A program made the position numbers and the translations under genes. The notes under the pieces are model-generated. The model was not told where the DNA came from, did not search any database, and saw nothing but the letters and a program-made list of their open reading frames with translations. Below are positions 1-9,068 of a stretch of 64,000 nucleotides of DNA, in pieces. Numbering within the stretch: the first letter of the stretch is position 1; each line of letters begins with the position of its first letter. The DNA is from Pseudomonas fluorescens (lineage in GTDB: Bacteria; Pseudomonadota; Gammaproteobacteria; Pseudomonadales; Pseudomonadaceae). Location: positions 1 to 64,000 of the forward strand of contig NZ_MRST01000012.1 of the NCBI RefSeq assembly GCF_001902145.1, given 5' to 3'.

Positions 1-34
1 TTTTGGCGGTGGCGGGGCTTCGGGCAGTTGGTAA
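1..34 (+). CDS. C-terminal end of a TPM-domain protein (partial)
   Basis: Reading from base 2, the last ten codons spell a glycine-rich tail (FGGGGASGSW) followed by TAA at 32-34. Gly-rich tails ending in a G-x-S-G-x-W-like motif are typical of YgcG-family TPM (TPM_phosphatase) membrane proteins, and the next gene is a second TPM-type protein, which is the usual pairing downstream of lemA. Only the tail is inside the window, so the family call is an inference from tail composition and context. Confidence 0.55.
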   Translation, partial: FGGGGASGSW

Positions 35-65
35 TGACAATAACGAGAATAGAGCATCTACAACC

Positions 66-683
66 ATGGCATTACTGACTGAACACGAGCAGCGCCAAGT
101 CGCCGAAGCGATCGCCCGGGTCGAGAAAACCACCGACGCGGAGCTGGTCACCGTGCTGGCGGCGCGCGCCGACGACTACGCCTATATTCCGTTGCTGTGG
201 GCGAGCTTGATCGCGTTGGTGGTGCCGGGCGTGGTGCATTACCTGTCGGGGTACCTGACTATGTACACCTTGCTGGTGGCGCAGTGGGCGACGTTCATTG
301 TGTTGTGCCTGGTGTTTCGCTTGCCCAAGGTCACCACCCGGCTGATCCCGCGTTCGGTACGCCACTGGCGTGCCTCCAACCTGGCGCGGCGGCAGTTCCT
401 GGAGCAGAACCTGCACCACACAGTGGGCAGCACCGGGGTGCTGATTTTTGTCAGCGAGGCCGAGCGTTATGTGGAGATCCTGGTGGATGACGGGATTTCC
501 AAGCGCCTGGATGACAGCAATTGGGATGCCATTGTCCAGGCGTTTACCCAGCAAGTTAAACAGGGGCAGACGCTGGCCGGGTTCATCGCCTGCGTTGAAG
601 CCTGTGGCGAGTTGCTCAAGGTGCATGTGCCCGTTACCCAAGCCCGCAACGAACTGCCCAATCGCCTGGTCGTACTCGAATAA
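66..683 (+). CDS. TPM-domain membrane protein
   Basis: A 205-residue protein. The start at 66 gives MALLTEHEQRQVAEAI; the frame is open further upstream, but that extension overlaps the preceding gene's tail. The N-terminal part (T-D-A-E-L-V-T-V-L) and the later ILVDDGI segment match the TPM_phosphatase fold. Two hydrophobic segments lie at about residues 39-58 and 65-88. The second protein of lemA/TPM/TPM clusters has this size. Function is unknown; these are membrane-associated proteins sometimes linked to envelope homeostasis or photosystem repair. A REP pair follows directly. Confidence 0.75.
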   Translation: MALLTEHEQRQVAEAIARVEKTTDAELVTVLAARADDYAYIPLLWASLIALVVPGVVHYLSGYLTMYTLLVAQWATFIVLCLVFRLPKVTTRLIPRSVRHWRASNLARRQFLEQNLHHTVGSTGVLIFVSEAERYVEILVDDGISKRLDDSNWDAIVQAFTQQVKQGQTLAGFIACVEACGELLKVHVPVTQARNELPNRLVVLE

Positions 684-693
684 CTGCTTTTTT

Positions 694-791
694 GTAGGAG
701 CGAGCTTGCTCGCGAAAAACTCTCAGGCGCCGCGTTCATTCAGGAAACCCGCGTTATCGTTGACGTTTTTCGCGAGCAAGCTCGCTCCTAC
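694..791. repeat. REP doublet (inverted pair)
   Basis: Two 27-bp arms, 694-720 and 765-791, are exact inverted copies (GTAGGAGCGAGCTTGCTCGC type) separated by 44 bp. Each arm contains a smaller palindrome (GCGAGCTTGCTCGC). This is the form of REP/REPIN elements common between genes of P. fluorescens-group genomes. A second copy with the same arm sequence is at 30224-30322. Confidence 0.9.
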
Positions 792-901
792 ACAGGGCAA
801 GCCAGCTCCGGGTTGATTGACCGTTGATCAAATAACCCCGTGCCCTGAGCCCCCATCCCGCCTAAAATGCCCGGCATTCTTTACCCGAGGCGTTTTTGTT
901 C

Positions 902-2119
902 ATGTCCGTCACCGCTCAACCTGCCCGCCCTGCGCCGGATCATCATGCCCAGTTCATCGAACTGTTGAGCGCAAGCTTGGCCCAGAACGCTTTTATCAAG
1001 CTGGTGCTGGCCAAGTACGTCGGTGAGGAAGCCGAGCTGCAGCGGCTGATCATCAAGCCGGTGGTGGTCAAGGAGCAGCCTTGCCTGTCGTTCGTCTATC
1101 GCTACAAGACCCGCGACATCACCAAGAACTTCCCTTTGGCCGACGGCGTGGCGGCGATCGGCGAGCTGTTGCCCAGCTCGTTCAAGAACGCGCATTTGCT
1201 GGCGCTGACCGACGAAGCCCAGTTGGAATACAGCAAGAAGAACAAAAGTTCGCTGTTCAAAAGCAAACCGCAGCAACTGCGCGAAGCGCCGTCGGCCGAG
1301 CATAACCGTGAAAAAAATCGCTTCCTCGACCTGAGCCGGCCGTTCCTCGCCGACCTGGGCGTGACCGACGCCAAGCAGGCGCTGATCCCCTCGATGTCGC
1401 GCAAGTGGAAGCAGATCAACAAGTTCATCGAAGTGTTCAGCCATGCGTTGACGTCGTCGCCGTTGCAGCTCGACCGCCCGGTGCGTGTCGCCGATTTCGG
1501 CTCGGGCAAGGGCTACCTGACCTTCGCCATTCACGATTACCTGCGCAATACCCTCAAGGCCGAGGGCGAGGTCACCGGTGTCGAGTTGCGTGAAGACATG
1601 GTCACCCTCTGCAACAGCGCCGCCGCACGCCTGGAGCACCCGGGGCTGGTGTTCAAATGCGGCGATGTGCGCAGCGTGGCGCCCAGTGAGCTGGACGTGA
1701 TGATTGCCTTGCACGCCTGCGACATCGCCACCGACTACGCGATCCACACCGGCATCCGTTCCGGTGCGTCGATCATCATGTGCTCGCCTTGCTGCCACAA
1801 ACAGATCCGGCTGCAGATCCAGAGCCCGGCGTTGCTCAAGCCGATGCTGCAATACGGCCTGCACCTGGGCCAGCAGGCGGAAATGGTCACCGACAGCCTG
1901 CGCGCATTGTTCCTTGAAGCCTGTGGCTATGAGACCAAGGTGTTCGAGTTCATCTCGCTGGAACACACCAACAAGAACAAGATGATCCTGGCGGTCAAAC
2001 GTGCCGAGCCTGTGGACAACGCGCAGCTATTGGCAAAAATCCAGGAGCTCAAGGCGTTCTATCACATCACCGAACACTGCCTGGAAACCCTGTTGCGCGG
2101 GGATGGCTACCTGGCCTGA
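902..2119 (+). CDS. SAM-dependent methyltransferase
   Basis: A 405-residue class I methyltransferase. The SAM-binding motif I (VADFGSGKGYLTF) lies near residue 198, and a cysteine-rich motif IMCSPCCHK at about 293 is typical of the Methyltransf_32 group. The substrate is unknown; some relatives act on small molecules or RNA. The first ATG at 902 was chosen; an in-frame TTG at 896 is possible. A weak GAGG lies about 12 bases upstream. It stands alone between two repeat-containing intergenic regions. Confidence 0.85.
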   Translation: MSVTAQPARPAPDHHAQFIELLSASLAQNAFIKLVLAKYVGEEAELQRLIIKPVVVKEQPCLSFVYRYKTRDITKNFPLADGVAAIGELLPSSFKNAHLLALTDEAQLEYSKKNKSSLFKSKPQQLREAPSAEHNREKNRFLDLSRPFLADLGVTDAKQALIPSMSRKWKQINKFIEVFSHALTSSPLQLDRPVRVADFGSGKGYLTFAIHDYLRNTLKAEGEVTGVELREDMVTLCNSAAARLEHPGLVFKCGDVRSVAPSELDVMIALHACDIATDYAIHTGIRSGASIIMCSPCCHKQIRLQIQSPALLKPMLQYGLHLGQQAEMVTDSLRALFLEACGYETKVFEFISLEHTNKNKMILAVKRAEPVDNAQLLAKIQELKAFYHITEHCLETLLRGDGYLA

Positions 2120-2257
2120 AATGGGCGCGGTTCCCTGTGGGAGCTTGCTCCCGTGATGGCCCCGGCGGCCCGCGCATATCTACCTGACGCCCCGCGATAG
2201 CGGCCTGACAGTCAACACAGTTGGATTGTGTACATATCCATTCCTGCGGTAACGGCC

Positions 2258-2540
2258 ACTTAGGGTTCCGCTTTTACAGCGGGTCACTTTTGGAAGGACC
2301 CAAAAGTAACCAAAAGGTCCTCGCCCCACCACTCGGCACCTCGCTTAGGCTCGGTGTGCCCGAAATCCGCCAGTGATTTGGGGGGCCGCCGCCACGCGCC
2401 ATCCATGGCGCGGGGCGGCTAAACCGGCATCCCTGCCGGTTTACCCCCCAAATCCCTGTCGAATTCCGGCCAGCGTGGTTTAACGGGGCGCCTGAGATCA
2501 AGATCACAAGCAGATCAAGATCAAGAGCGGCTCGCTTCGC
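2258..2540. repeat. Structured dispersed intergenic element
   Basis: This stretch between two genes has no convincing gene. It contains nested inverted repeats: an outer pair GATTTGGGGGG (2375-2385) / CCCCCCAAATC (2444-2454), a hairpin with arms at 2395-2402 and 2405-2412, and another with 9-base arms at 2421-2429 and 2434-2442. The wording of the sequence (ACTTTTGG, AAAAGTAACCAAAAGG, CGGCACCTCGC) is like an element I remember from many Pseudomonas intergenic regions. Single REP-like palindromes flank it near 2136-2157 and 2590-2618. Confidence 0.6.
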
Positions 2541-2633
2541 ATCGTGGTTACCGGTGGCTGCGGCGAACTGCGCAGTTGTGTAGATACCTATGGCTATCGC
2601 AGGCAAGCTCCCACAGTTGGAATACGTGCGTGG

Positions 2634-5192
2634 TTAGAAGAACCGCGTCACGCTGATCTTCGCATCACGCCCTTTGGTGTACGCCCGGTCACCGCTCAAG
2701 GCTGGGCGGAAGTTTTTGTTGAACAGGTTGTCCACCGTGAAGTTCACCTCGGTGCCTTTGAGGTATGCCTGCTGCGGTGCCCATTTGGCGAACAGGCCCT
2801 GGGTGTTGTAGCGCTTGTTGCCGTACTGGTCGTAGAACACATCGCCGATGCTGGAGCCCGGGCCGCCAGAGTATTTGTCGCTGGGCAGGCGGTCGGTGGC
2901 GCCGATGAATTGGCCCATCCAGCCCACCTGGGCATCCCAGGCCGGGATGTGGGTACCCAGTACCAGCACCCATTTGGTCGGCGGAATATCCCGCGCGGCT
3001 ACGTCCGGGCCCCAGGGATTGGTGTAGGCGCCTTGGTGCTGGCCCTTGGCATAGGCGAACGACACCGAGCCAAACAGGTAGGTGGAGTTGTAGACCGATT
3101 CGAGTTCCACACCCTTGATGGTCAGGCTGCCGATATTGCGGTAGTTGGACATCGGCCCTGGCGGGCAAGCTGAAGCGATGCTGCCGCCATTGACAGCCTG
3201 GTTCTGGCAGCCCACGCCGGTGGCCTTGAAGATCTCGTCTTCGACTTTGTTGTGGAACAGGGTGGTGCGCAGTTGCAGGTTGTCGTCCTGGGCGATCAGG
3301 TTGTCGAAGCTGGTGATGTTGCCAAGGGTGATCGAGGTGATGCGCTCCGGGTCCAGGTCGACGCTGGTGGCGGTGCGACTGCCCACGCCCTGCACTTCGT
3401 ATTGTTCGTCGATCACCGGGGCGCGCCAGGTCTGGCTCCAGTTGGCGAACAGCCCCACATTCGGCGTCACGGTCCAGAACAGCGCCAGGCGTGGTGACCA
3501 GCCAGTGTAGGTGCGGTCGCTGTAGTCGTGACCCACTGCCGGGTTGGGGTTGTTGTAGTAGGGCGCATCGTTGCCTTCGCCGCGGTTGCGCACATGGTCG
3601 TAGCGCAGCGACGGCGTGATCGTCACGTCGCCCAACGTCACCGCGTCCTGGATAAAGAAGCTGTTGGTATCGACTTTGCCGTGGGGCATGAAGCCCGGCT
3701 GGAAGTGCCCGTAGTTGTAGCGCGGCGTGTTGTAGGTGGCGCCGGGCATCCACATTTCGGTTTCGCGGGTGTGCTTGCGCACTTGCCCGCCGACCGTCAC
3801 GGCATGCTGCAAGGGGCCGGTGTCAAACAGGCTGACGTTACGGATATCCAGGAGCTTGTCGGTGTAGGCGGTGTCCATCTTGCGCCCGCCGGTGGCCAAC
3901 TGGAAAAACGCCGTGGCGTCACGCTCATCGGTCTGCTCGGTGTTGGACTGGGAGTACTTGATGCTCAAGTCCACCAACGGGTTGTCCAAGGGTTGGTATT
4001 CATACTTGCCCGACCAGGTGGTGTCCACCGTGTCACGGTGGGCGAGAAAACGCTTCAACGCGCCTTCGTAGCCGTAGCGGTCGATGTTGAACTGGGTCGG
4101 CGGTGTGGGGTAGCTGGCGGCGGAAAACGGGGTCCAGCGATTGCTGTGGGAGCGCGAGTACGACAGCCCGACGCTGTGCTCATCGGTAAAATGCGCGTTG
4201 ACCTTGAACAGCTTGCCGTCCACATCCTGTGCGCTGTTGGGCAGGCGCTGGGGGTTGATCGGGTACTCATTGTTGTCGTTGGGCAACTTGGCGGCCACTT
4301 TCATATCGCCGCCGTCGCGTTGGGTCAGGTAGGCCAGCGCATCGAAACGGCCATCGTCGGTACGGCCGTAAACGGCACTGCTGTAGACCTGCTCATGGTC
4401 GTTGCTGGAGTAGCCATATTTGAGCATTGCACCGCTGTTACGGCCGTCCTTGAGCAGGTCCGGGGCGTCCTTGGTGACCATGTTGACCGTGCCGCCGAAG
4501 CCGCCATTACCGGTGAACGGCGAGTTGGGGCCTTTTTCCACTTCGATGCGCTTGATCAACTCGGGCTCGATAAACACCGTGCCTTGCTGGTAACGCTCAA
4601 AGCCCGTCTTGGTGGCGCCGTCGACGGTCAGCGGTACGTCTTCGGCATCGCCGAACCCGCGGATGTTGATGGTCTGGCCACCGGGTTTCAGCGAGCCGCC
4701 CTGGCTGACACCGGGCAAGGTCTGCAACAGGCTGGGGATGTTATTGGACTGGTAGCGGTCGATATCGGCCTGGGTCAGGGTGGAGCGGTTGACGGTGCTG
4801 GCGTTCACCTCGTTGCCGGTGCCGATCACGCTCAAGGTGTCCAACTGGATCGCGCCACCGGTGGTGGTTTTGCCCTCATCGGGGCGCACCACGTAGGTAC
4901 TGCCGACCTTGAGCAGGATGAGTTCACCGTTTTTGAGCAGGGAGCGAATGGCCACTTCCGGGGTGTAGTCACCGTCAAGCGCCGGGGCCTGCACGTTCTT
5001 GAGCAGGGTTTCATCGAACAGCAGCTGGATTTTCGCCTGCTGGGCCACCTGGCTCAGGGACGTGGCCAGCGACTGGGCCGGCAGGTGCAGCTTGAACGAC
5101 TCGGCTTCGGCGCTGAGGCTCAAGGCCAGGCACGTAGCCACGAGTGTCGGTCGAAGAAACAGGTGCGAAGCGTGGCAAGGCGCGCGAAACAT
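2634..5192 (-). CDS. TonB-dependent receptor with STN signalling domain (heme/hemoglobin type)
   Basis: An 852-residue outer-membrane receptor. A signal peptide ends near residue 30 (LSLSAEA). An STN (secretin/TonB N-terminal) domain covers about 31-110, typical of receptors that signal to an anti-sigma factor. A plug domain follows (LPGVSQGG, FGDAEDVPLTVDG, IKRIEVEKGPNSPF), then a beta barrel ending in a terminal Phe (SVTRFF). The plug and barrel resemble the hemoglobin/heme/transferrin receptor family (HasR-like), but no hasA hemophore gene is next to it, so the ligand is uncertain. It lies downstream of its own fecIR-like pair and is probably switched on by that sigma factor. Confidence 0.88.
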   Translation of the reverse strand: MFRAPCHASHLFLRPTLVATCLALSLSAEAESFKLHLPAQSLATSLSQVAQQAKIQLLFDETLLKNVQAPALDGDYTPEVAIRSLLKNGELILLKVGSTYVVRPDEGKTTTGGAIQLDTLSVIGTGNEVNASTVNRSTLTQADIDRYQSNNIPSLLQTLPGVSQGGSLKPGGQTINIRGFGDAEDVPLTVDGATKTGFERYQQGTVFIEPELIKRIEVEKGPNSPFTGNGGFGGTVNMVTKDAPDLLKDGRNSGAMLKYGYSSNDHEQVYSSAVYGRTDDGRFDALAYLTQRDGGDMKVAAKLPNDNNEYPINPQRLPNSAQDVDGKLFKVNAHFTDEHSVGLSYSRSHSNRWTPFSAASYPTPPTQFNIDRYGYEGALKRFLAHRDTVDTTWSGKYEYQPLDNPLVDLSIKYSQSNTEQTDERDATAFFQLATGGRKMDTAYTDKLLDIRNVSLFDTGPLQHAVTVGGQVRKHTRETEMWMPGATYNTPRYNYGHFQPGFMPHGKVDTNSFFIQDAVTLGDVTITPSLRYDHVRNRGEGNDAPYYNNPNPAVGHDYSDRTYTGWSPRLALFWTVTPNVGLFANWSQTWRAPVIDEQYEVQGVGSRTATSVDLDPERITSITLGNITSFDNLIAQDDNLQLRTTLFHNKVEDEIFKATGVGCQNQAVNGGSIASACPPGPMSNYRNIGSLTIKGVELESVYNSTYLFGSVSFAYAKGQHQGAYTNPWGPDVAARDIPPTKWVLVLGTHIPAWDAQVGWMGQFIGATDRLPSDKYSGGPGSSIGDVFYDQYGNKRYNTQGLFAKWAPQQAYLKGTEVNFTVDNLFNKNFRPALSGDRAYTKGRDAKISVTRFF

Positions 5193-5319
5193 GAAATCCC
5201 CCGGAGCGGCTAAATAGCCAAAAAGGTGTGCGTATCAAACACAGACAGGAGGAAGACGGGGCAGGCAAAAAAAACCACACATGCGAATGCAAAATATTCT
5301 CATGTGCGGTTTTTGCCGT

Positions 5320-6288
5320 TTATTTACTCGGCTCGATTCTCATGATGCCATCCGCCGAGAGCACGGTTTTCACTGGCAACAGCGCGGGCAAGGCGTTGAG
5401 CAGGGCGTCCGGGTCGCTCACATCAAGGTTGCCCGACACCTTGAGGTGCGCGACGGCCTTGCTGACCTGCAACGGCGTCTGTGGACGGTAGAGGCTCAGT
5501 TCGTCGATCAGGCTGGCCAGCTCTCGATTGCGAAACGACAAATGCCCGCTGCGCCAATCGGCGACCTCTTCGGCGCTGAGGCTTTGCGGCTGCACGGTGC
5601 CTTTGGCGTAGTTGTATGAGGCCCGTTGCTGGGCGCCGAGCAGGGTGACGGGGCTTTCGCCATTTGGCGCGAAAGCGACCTGGCCATGGGCAACGCTGAC
5701 CACCAATTGCTGCTGCCCACGGCGCACATCGAAAGCAGTGCCCACCACCCGTACGCTCGACTCGCCGGCTTGCACGTAGAGGGGGCGTTCCTTGTCGGCG
5801 GCCACTTCGATGTACAGCTGACCTTTGTCCAGGTGCAGCACCCGTAGATGGGCGCTGAAGTCCACGCGGATATGGGTGTTGGCATTCACATACAAGGTAC
5901 TGCCATCCGGCAAATTCAACGTGCGCATGCCCTTGGCTTGGGTGGCAACCTGGCTGTGATACAGCTCGCGCGGTGCGCCGATAGAGGTCGCCAGCACGGC
6001 GCAGAGCAGAGCAGCGGCCACCGCCAGGGCAGGGCGCCAGAGACTGGGCTTGCGCTTGGGCAGTGCCAGCGGTTTGTTCAGTTGTTGCAATTGGGCGAGG
6101 TCGGCCCACAGCTGTTCGAATTCGGCATAGGCGCGCGCATGCGCAGGCACCGCCTGCCAGGCGGCAAAGGCTTTGCGGTCGACGCGGCTTACTTCGTTGC
6201 GGTTGCGTGCAAACCAACTGGCGGCTTGGGCGTCGATGCAATCGCTCGCTTCGCTGTCCAGCGCGTCTGTGTCGCTCGGGCGGTTCAT
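5320..6288 (-). CDS. FecR-like anti-sigma factor
   Basis: A 322-residue inner-membrane regulator. It has an N-terminal cytoplasmic DUF4880-type segment (AASWFARN, AFAAWQAVPAHARAYAEFE), one membrane helix at about residues 87-105 and a periplasmic FecR domain (LNLPDGSTLYVNANTHIRVDF) followed by an STN-like C-terminal region. It would hold the adjacent ECF sigma factor and relay a signal from the TonB receptor's STN domain. Its start codon overlaps the sigma gene's stop codon (ATGA), so the two are translationally coupled. Confidence 0.92.
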   Translation of the reverse strand: MNRPSDTDALDSEASDCIDAQAASWFARNRNEVSRVDRKAFAAWQAVPAHARAYAEFEQLWADLAQLQQLNKPLALPKRKPSLWRPALAVAAALLCAVLATSIGAPRELYHSQVATQAKGMRTLNLPDGSTLYVNANTHIRVDFSAHLRVLHLDKGQLYIEVAADKERPLYVQAGESSVRVVGTAFDVRRGQQQLVVSVAHGQVAFAPNGESPVTLLGAQQRASYNYAKGTVQPQSLSAEEVADWRSGHLSFRNRELASLIDELSLYRPQTPLQVSKAVAHLKVSGNLDVSDPDALLNALPALLPVKTVLSADGIMRIEPSK

Positions 6289-6824
6289 TCTGGCTGCTCC
6301 GTGCCGGGGGCGGGTTGAAGGCGGCGCTTGCAGTGCAGCAGGGCAAAGGCAATGTGCTTTTCCACCATGCTGGTGGAGATGCCCATGCGCGTTGCTATCT
6401 GCGCCTGGCTCAAGCCTTCGAAGCGGTGCAGCATAAGGGCTTCTCGTCGGCGCGGCGAGAGTTCGGCGAGGACTTCTTTCAACTGTTCCAGGCGTTGCAG
6501 GCGAAGGGCGGCGGCCATGGGGTCGTTGTGCTCGTCAGTGACCGGCTCGGCATCCATTTCGGTGTGATCAGGGTGGACGGTTTGCCGTACTTTCTGTTTG
6601 CGCCAGTGATCGCGCAGCAGATTGCGCGCCATCTGGAACAGAAACGCCCGGGGCTGCTCGACCTTGGCGCGGTCGCGGTAGCCCAGCCATTGGGTAAACA
6701 CATCCTGGGCCATGTCCGCCGCGTCGCTGGCGTTATCCGTGCGTTTACGCAGGAAATACAGAATATCTGCATAGAACCCGCGACAGGCATCGGCCGACGA
6801 CGGGTCGGGCTGGGGACGAGACAT
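6285..6824 (-). CDS. FecI-like ECF sigma factor
   Basis: A 179-residue sigma-70 family protein of the iron-starvation type. Region 2 is seen in FLRKRTDNASDAADMAQDVF and region 4 in LSPRRREALMLHRFEGLSQAQIATRMGIS. It is the first gene of a sigma / anti-sigma / receptor unit and should direct transcription of the receptor gene. A Fur-like box lies 44-62 bp upstream of its start, so iron repression is likely. Confidence 0.93.
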   Translation of the reverse strand: MSRPQPDPSSADACRGFYADILYFLRKRTDNASDAADMAQDVFTQWLGYRDRAKVEQPRAFLFQMARNLLRDHWRKQKVRQTVHPDHTEMDAEPVTDEHNDPMAAALRLQRLEQLKEVLAELSPRRREALMLHRFEGLSQAQIATRMGISTSMVEKHIAFALLHCKRRLQPAPGTEQPE

Positions 6825-6867
6825 GGATATCCTTCTTGACGAAGCACGACTTGGAAAAGTCGTGAAT

Positions 6868-6886
6868 GATATCGAGAATTATTGTC
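6868..6886 (-). promoter_or_regulatory. Fur-like box upstream of the ECF sigma gene
   Basis: Read on the minus strand, the 19 bases GACAATAATTCTCGATATC match the Fur consensus GATAATGATAATCATTATC at 13 of 19 positions. It is placed where the sigma gene's promoter should be. This fits iron control of the uptake unit. Confidence 0.65.
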
Positions 6887-6992
6887 ATCTGTCTCCAGCT
6901 AAATAGATCCCTGCCGTTTGGCTGGAAAAAACTGAGGCATGACCTTTAATCCTACAAGTTTGGGAGCGAAATCCCACTCAAAGGAGAAAGTC

Positions 6993-7325
6993 ATGGCTGG
7001 ATGGTATGAGTTGAGTAAAAGCAGTAACGGGCAGTTTCGTTTTGCGCTTAAAGCGGCGAACGCAGAAACCATATTGACCAGCGAGCTTTACACCACCCGC
7101 AGTGCTGCTGAAACCGGCATTGCTTCGGTGCAGGCCAACAGCCCACATGATGAGCGTTATGAGAAAAAAGTGGCCAGCAATGGCCAACCGTTCTTCAACC
7201 TCAAGGCGGCCAATCATCAAGTGATCGGCAGCAGCGAGCAGTACACCTCCACAGCAGCACGGGACAATGGCATTGCCAGCGTCAAGACCAATGGGTCCAG
7301 TGTCACTATCAAGGACAAGACCTGA
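6993..7325 (+). CDS. YegP-like DUF1508 protein
   Basis: A 110-residue protein made of two tandem DUF1508 (UPF0339/YegP) repeats: YELSKSSNGQFRFALKAAN...LTSELY and YEKKVASNGQPFFNLKAAN...IGSSEQY. The start at 6993 follows an AAGGAG site; an upstream in-frame ATG at 6939 lacks one. The molecular role of the family is unknown; some members are induced by stress. It is monocistronic with a good terminator downstream. Confidence 0.9.
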   Translation: MAGWYELSKSSNGQFRFALKAANAETILTSELYTTRSAAETGIASVQANSPHDERYEKKVASNGQPFFNLKAANHQVIGSSEQYTSTAARDNGIASVKTNGSSVTIKDKT

Positions 7326-7345
7326 CAGCAGTACAAGAAGACCTG

Positions 7346-7377
7346 CGCCCCGGCTCGCGAGAACCGGGGCGTTTTTT
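7346..7377 (+). terminator. Rho-independent terminator after the DUF1508 gene
   Basis: The arms CGCCCCGG (7346-7353) and CCGGGGCG (7364-7371) are followed by TTTTTT. The T run ends at the stop codon of the convergent aldolase gene. Confidence 0.9.
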
Positions 7378-8255
7378 CACACCGATGACAGCAGTGTTTT
7401 GAGCTGTCCGATGCCCGTCTCACCCAACGGGAACACCGGCAACCGCGGATTACCCACTTCCAATCCGGTCAAGCGCAACCCGGCCTTGATCGTCGCCGGC
7501 AACCCGCCTTTGAGGATGAACTGCAGCAATGGCAACTGTCGGTAGAACAGCTCCCGCGCCTTGTTCAAATCATCGGCCAGCACGGCCTGATACAAGCTCA
7601 GGTTCAGTTGCGGGATCAGGTTCGGCGCCGCAGTGCACCAGCCTTTGGCGCCAGCCGCGAAGGCTTCCAGCGCCAGCGGGTTGCAGCCGTTGTAGAACGG
7701 CACGTCACTCTGCAGTTTCAACTGGTGCATGCGCTGGATGTCGCCAGTGCTCTCCTTGACCATGGTCACGTTCTCGACCTGCTTGAGGATGCGCAGGATC
7801 AGCTCCACCGACATGTCGGTACCGCTGGTGGCCGGGTTGTTGTAGAGCATGATCGGCACGCCGATGCTGTCGCCGATCGCGGCGTAATGGGCGAGGATTT
7901 CCGCTTCACTGAGTTTCCAGTACGAGGCCGGCAACACCATGACCACATCGGCGCCGTGCTCTTCGGCGTAGCGGGCGCGGCGCACGGCCTTGGCGGTGGT
8001 CAGGTCGGACACGCTGACAATGGTCGGCACGCGCTTGGCGACTTTCTTGATGCTGTAGGCACTGACTTCATCCCACTCGGCATCGCTCAGGTAAGCGCCT
8101 TCGCCCGTGCTGCCCAAGGGCGCAATGGCGTGGACGCCGCTGTTGATCAAGCGGTCGATGGAGCGCCCGAGGGCGTCGAGGTCAACGCGCTGGCCGTCGG
8201 CGCTGAAGGGCGTGATGGTGTAGCCGATGATGCCGTGAATGGTTGGGTTGGACAT
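7377..8255 (-). CDS. DapA-like aldolase (dihydrodipicolinate synthase/N-acetylneuraminate lyase superfamily)
   Basis: A 292-residue TIM-barrel aldolase. The Schiff-base lysine is K167 in VKEST, the catalytic tyrosine is Y138 in LYNNPATSG, and the carboxylate-binding motif is GSTGE at 48-52. It is not the biosynthetic dapA, which is present at 46627. The start at 8255 follows a GGAG site; the upstream ATG does not. It lies downstream of a class II aldolase gene and a cupin regulator, so a catabolic or hydroxy-keto-acid aldolase role is likely. The substrate cannot be read from the sequence. Confidence 0.88.
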   Translation of the reverse strand: MSNPTIHGIIGYTITPFSADGQRVDLDALGRSIDRLINSGVHAIAPLGSTGEGAYLSDAEWDEVSAYSIKKVAKRVPTIVSVSDLTTAKAVRRARYAEEHGADVVMVLPASYWKLSEAEILAHYAAIGDSIGVPIMLYNNPATSGTDMSVELILRILKQVENVTMVKESTGDIQRMHQLKLQSDVPFYNGCNPLALEAFAAGAKGWCTAAPNLIPQLNLSLYQAVLADDLNKARELFYRQLPLLQFILKGGLPATIKAGLRLTGLEVGNPRLPVFPLGETGIGQLKTLLSSV

Positions 8256-8285
8256 GGGAAAAACTCCGGTCGAAAAGGGGGGCAA

Positions 8286-9068
8286 TCAGTTCAGGCAATC
8301 GGCGTGCTTGCGCAGGTTTTGCCGGGCGTAGTAGTTGAACGCGGCGCCGTGGCGCTTGGGCTTGGAGATCCAGTCGTGGGCCTCGCGCCCCAGCTCCGGC
8401 AGGATCGGTTTGACGGTACCTGCAGACATTGCCAGCAACTGCAACTTGGCAGCCCGCTCGATCAACTGCGCAATCACGCAGGCTTCTTCGATGCTGGCCC
8501 CGGTGGACAACTGCCCGTGGTGCGAGAGCAGGATGGCGCGCTTGTCGCCCAAGGCCGTGGTGATGATTTCCCCTTCTTCATTGCCCACCGGCACGCCGGG
8601 CCAGGCCTCCAGGAACGCGCAGTCTTCGTACAGCGGGCAAAGGTCCATGTGCGACACCTGCAATGGCACTTCCAGCATCGACAGCGCGGCAATGTGCGTG
8701 GGGTGTGTGTGGATGATGCAGTTTACATCCGGTCGGCCGCGGTACACCCAGGTGTGAAAACGGTTGGCCGGGTTGGGAATGCCATGGCCTTCCAGTACCT
8801 CCAGGTCTTCGTTGACCAGCAGCAGGTTGCTGGCGGTAATTTCATCAAAACCCAGGCCCAGTTGCTGGGTGTAGTAGGTGCCTGGCGTCGGCCCACGTGC
8901 GGTGATCTGCCCGGCCAGGCCGGAGTCGTGGCCGTACTCGAACAGGATTCGGCAGGTCAGCGCCAGCTTTTGGCGGTCGGTCCACGTATTATCTGCCAGG
9001 CTGTTTTGCATCTGGCTCAGTGCTTGCTTGACCAGTTGGTCTTTTGGGAGTGCTAATGTCTTGGCCAT
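8286..9068 (-). CDS. Class II aldolase/adducin family protein
   Basis: A 260-residue protein. Zinc-binding and active-site motifs are visible: ITARGP near residue 50, the HTHPTH motif near 118 and a later LLSHHGQL motif. The family includes fuculose-phosphate aldolase and ribulose-phosphate epimerase relatives, and many members of this size have unknown substrates. The start at 9068 (MAKTLALPKDQ) was preferred to an upstream ATG that would run through the operator region. It is co-directional with the DapA-like gene, 30 bp apart, probably one operon. Confidence 0.88.
   Translation of the reverse strand: MAKTLALPKDQLVKQALSQMQNSLADNTWTDRQKLALTCRILFEYGHDSGLAGQITARGPTPGTYYTQQLGLGFDEITASNLLLVNEDLEVLEGHGIPNPANRFHTWVYRGRPDVNCIIHTHPTHIAALSMLEVPLQVSHMDLCPLYEDCAFLEAWPGVPVGNEEGEIITTALGDKRAILLSHHGQLSTGASIEEACVIAQLIERAAKLQLLAMSAGTVKPILPELGREAHDWISKPKRHGAAFNYYARQNLRKHADCLN

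Noticed and set aside
2274..2606. A 110-codon minus-strand frame in the repeat-rich gap
   Set aside because: It reads through the structured dispersed element and has no protein-like composition.
3528..5213. A 561-codon plus-strand frame opposite the TonB receptor
   Set aside because: It is a shadow of the receptor gene; high GC at third positions keeps the antisense frame open.
7608..9056. A 482-codon plus-strand frame opposite the two aldolase genes
   Set aside because: Antisense shadow spanning two recognised genes.
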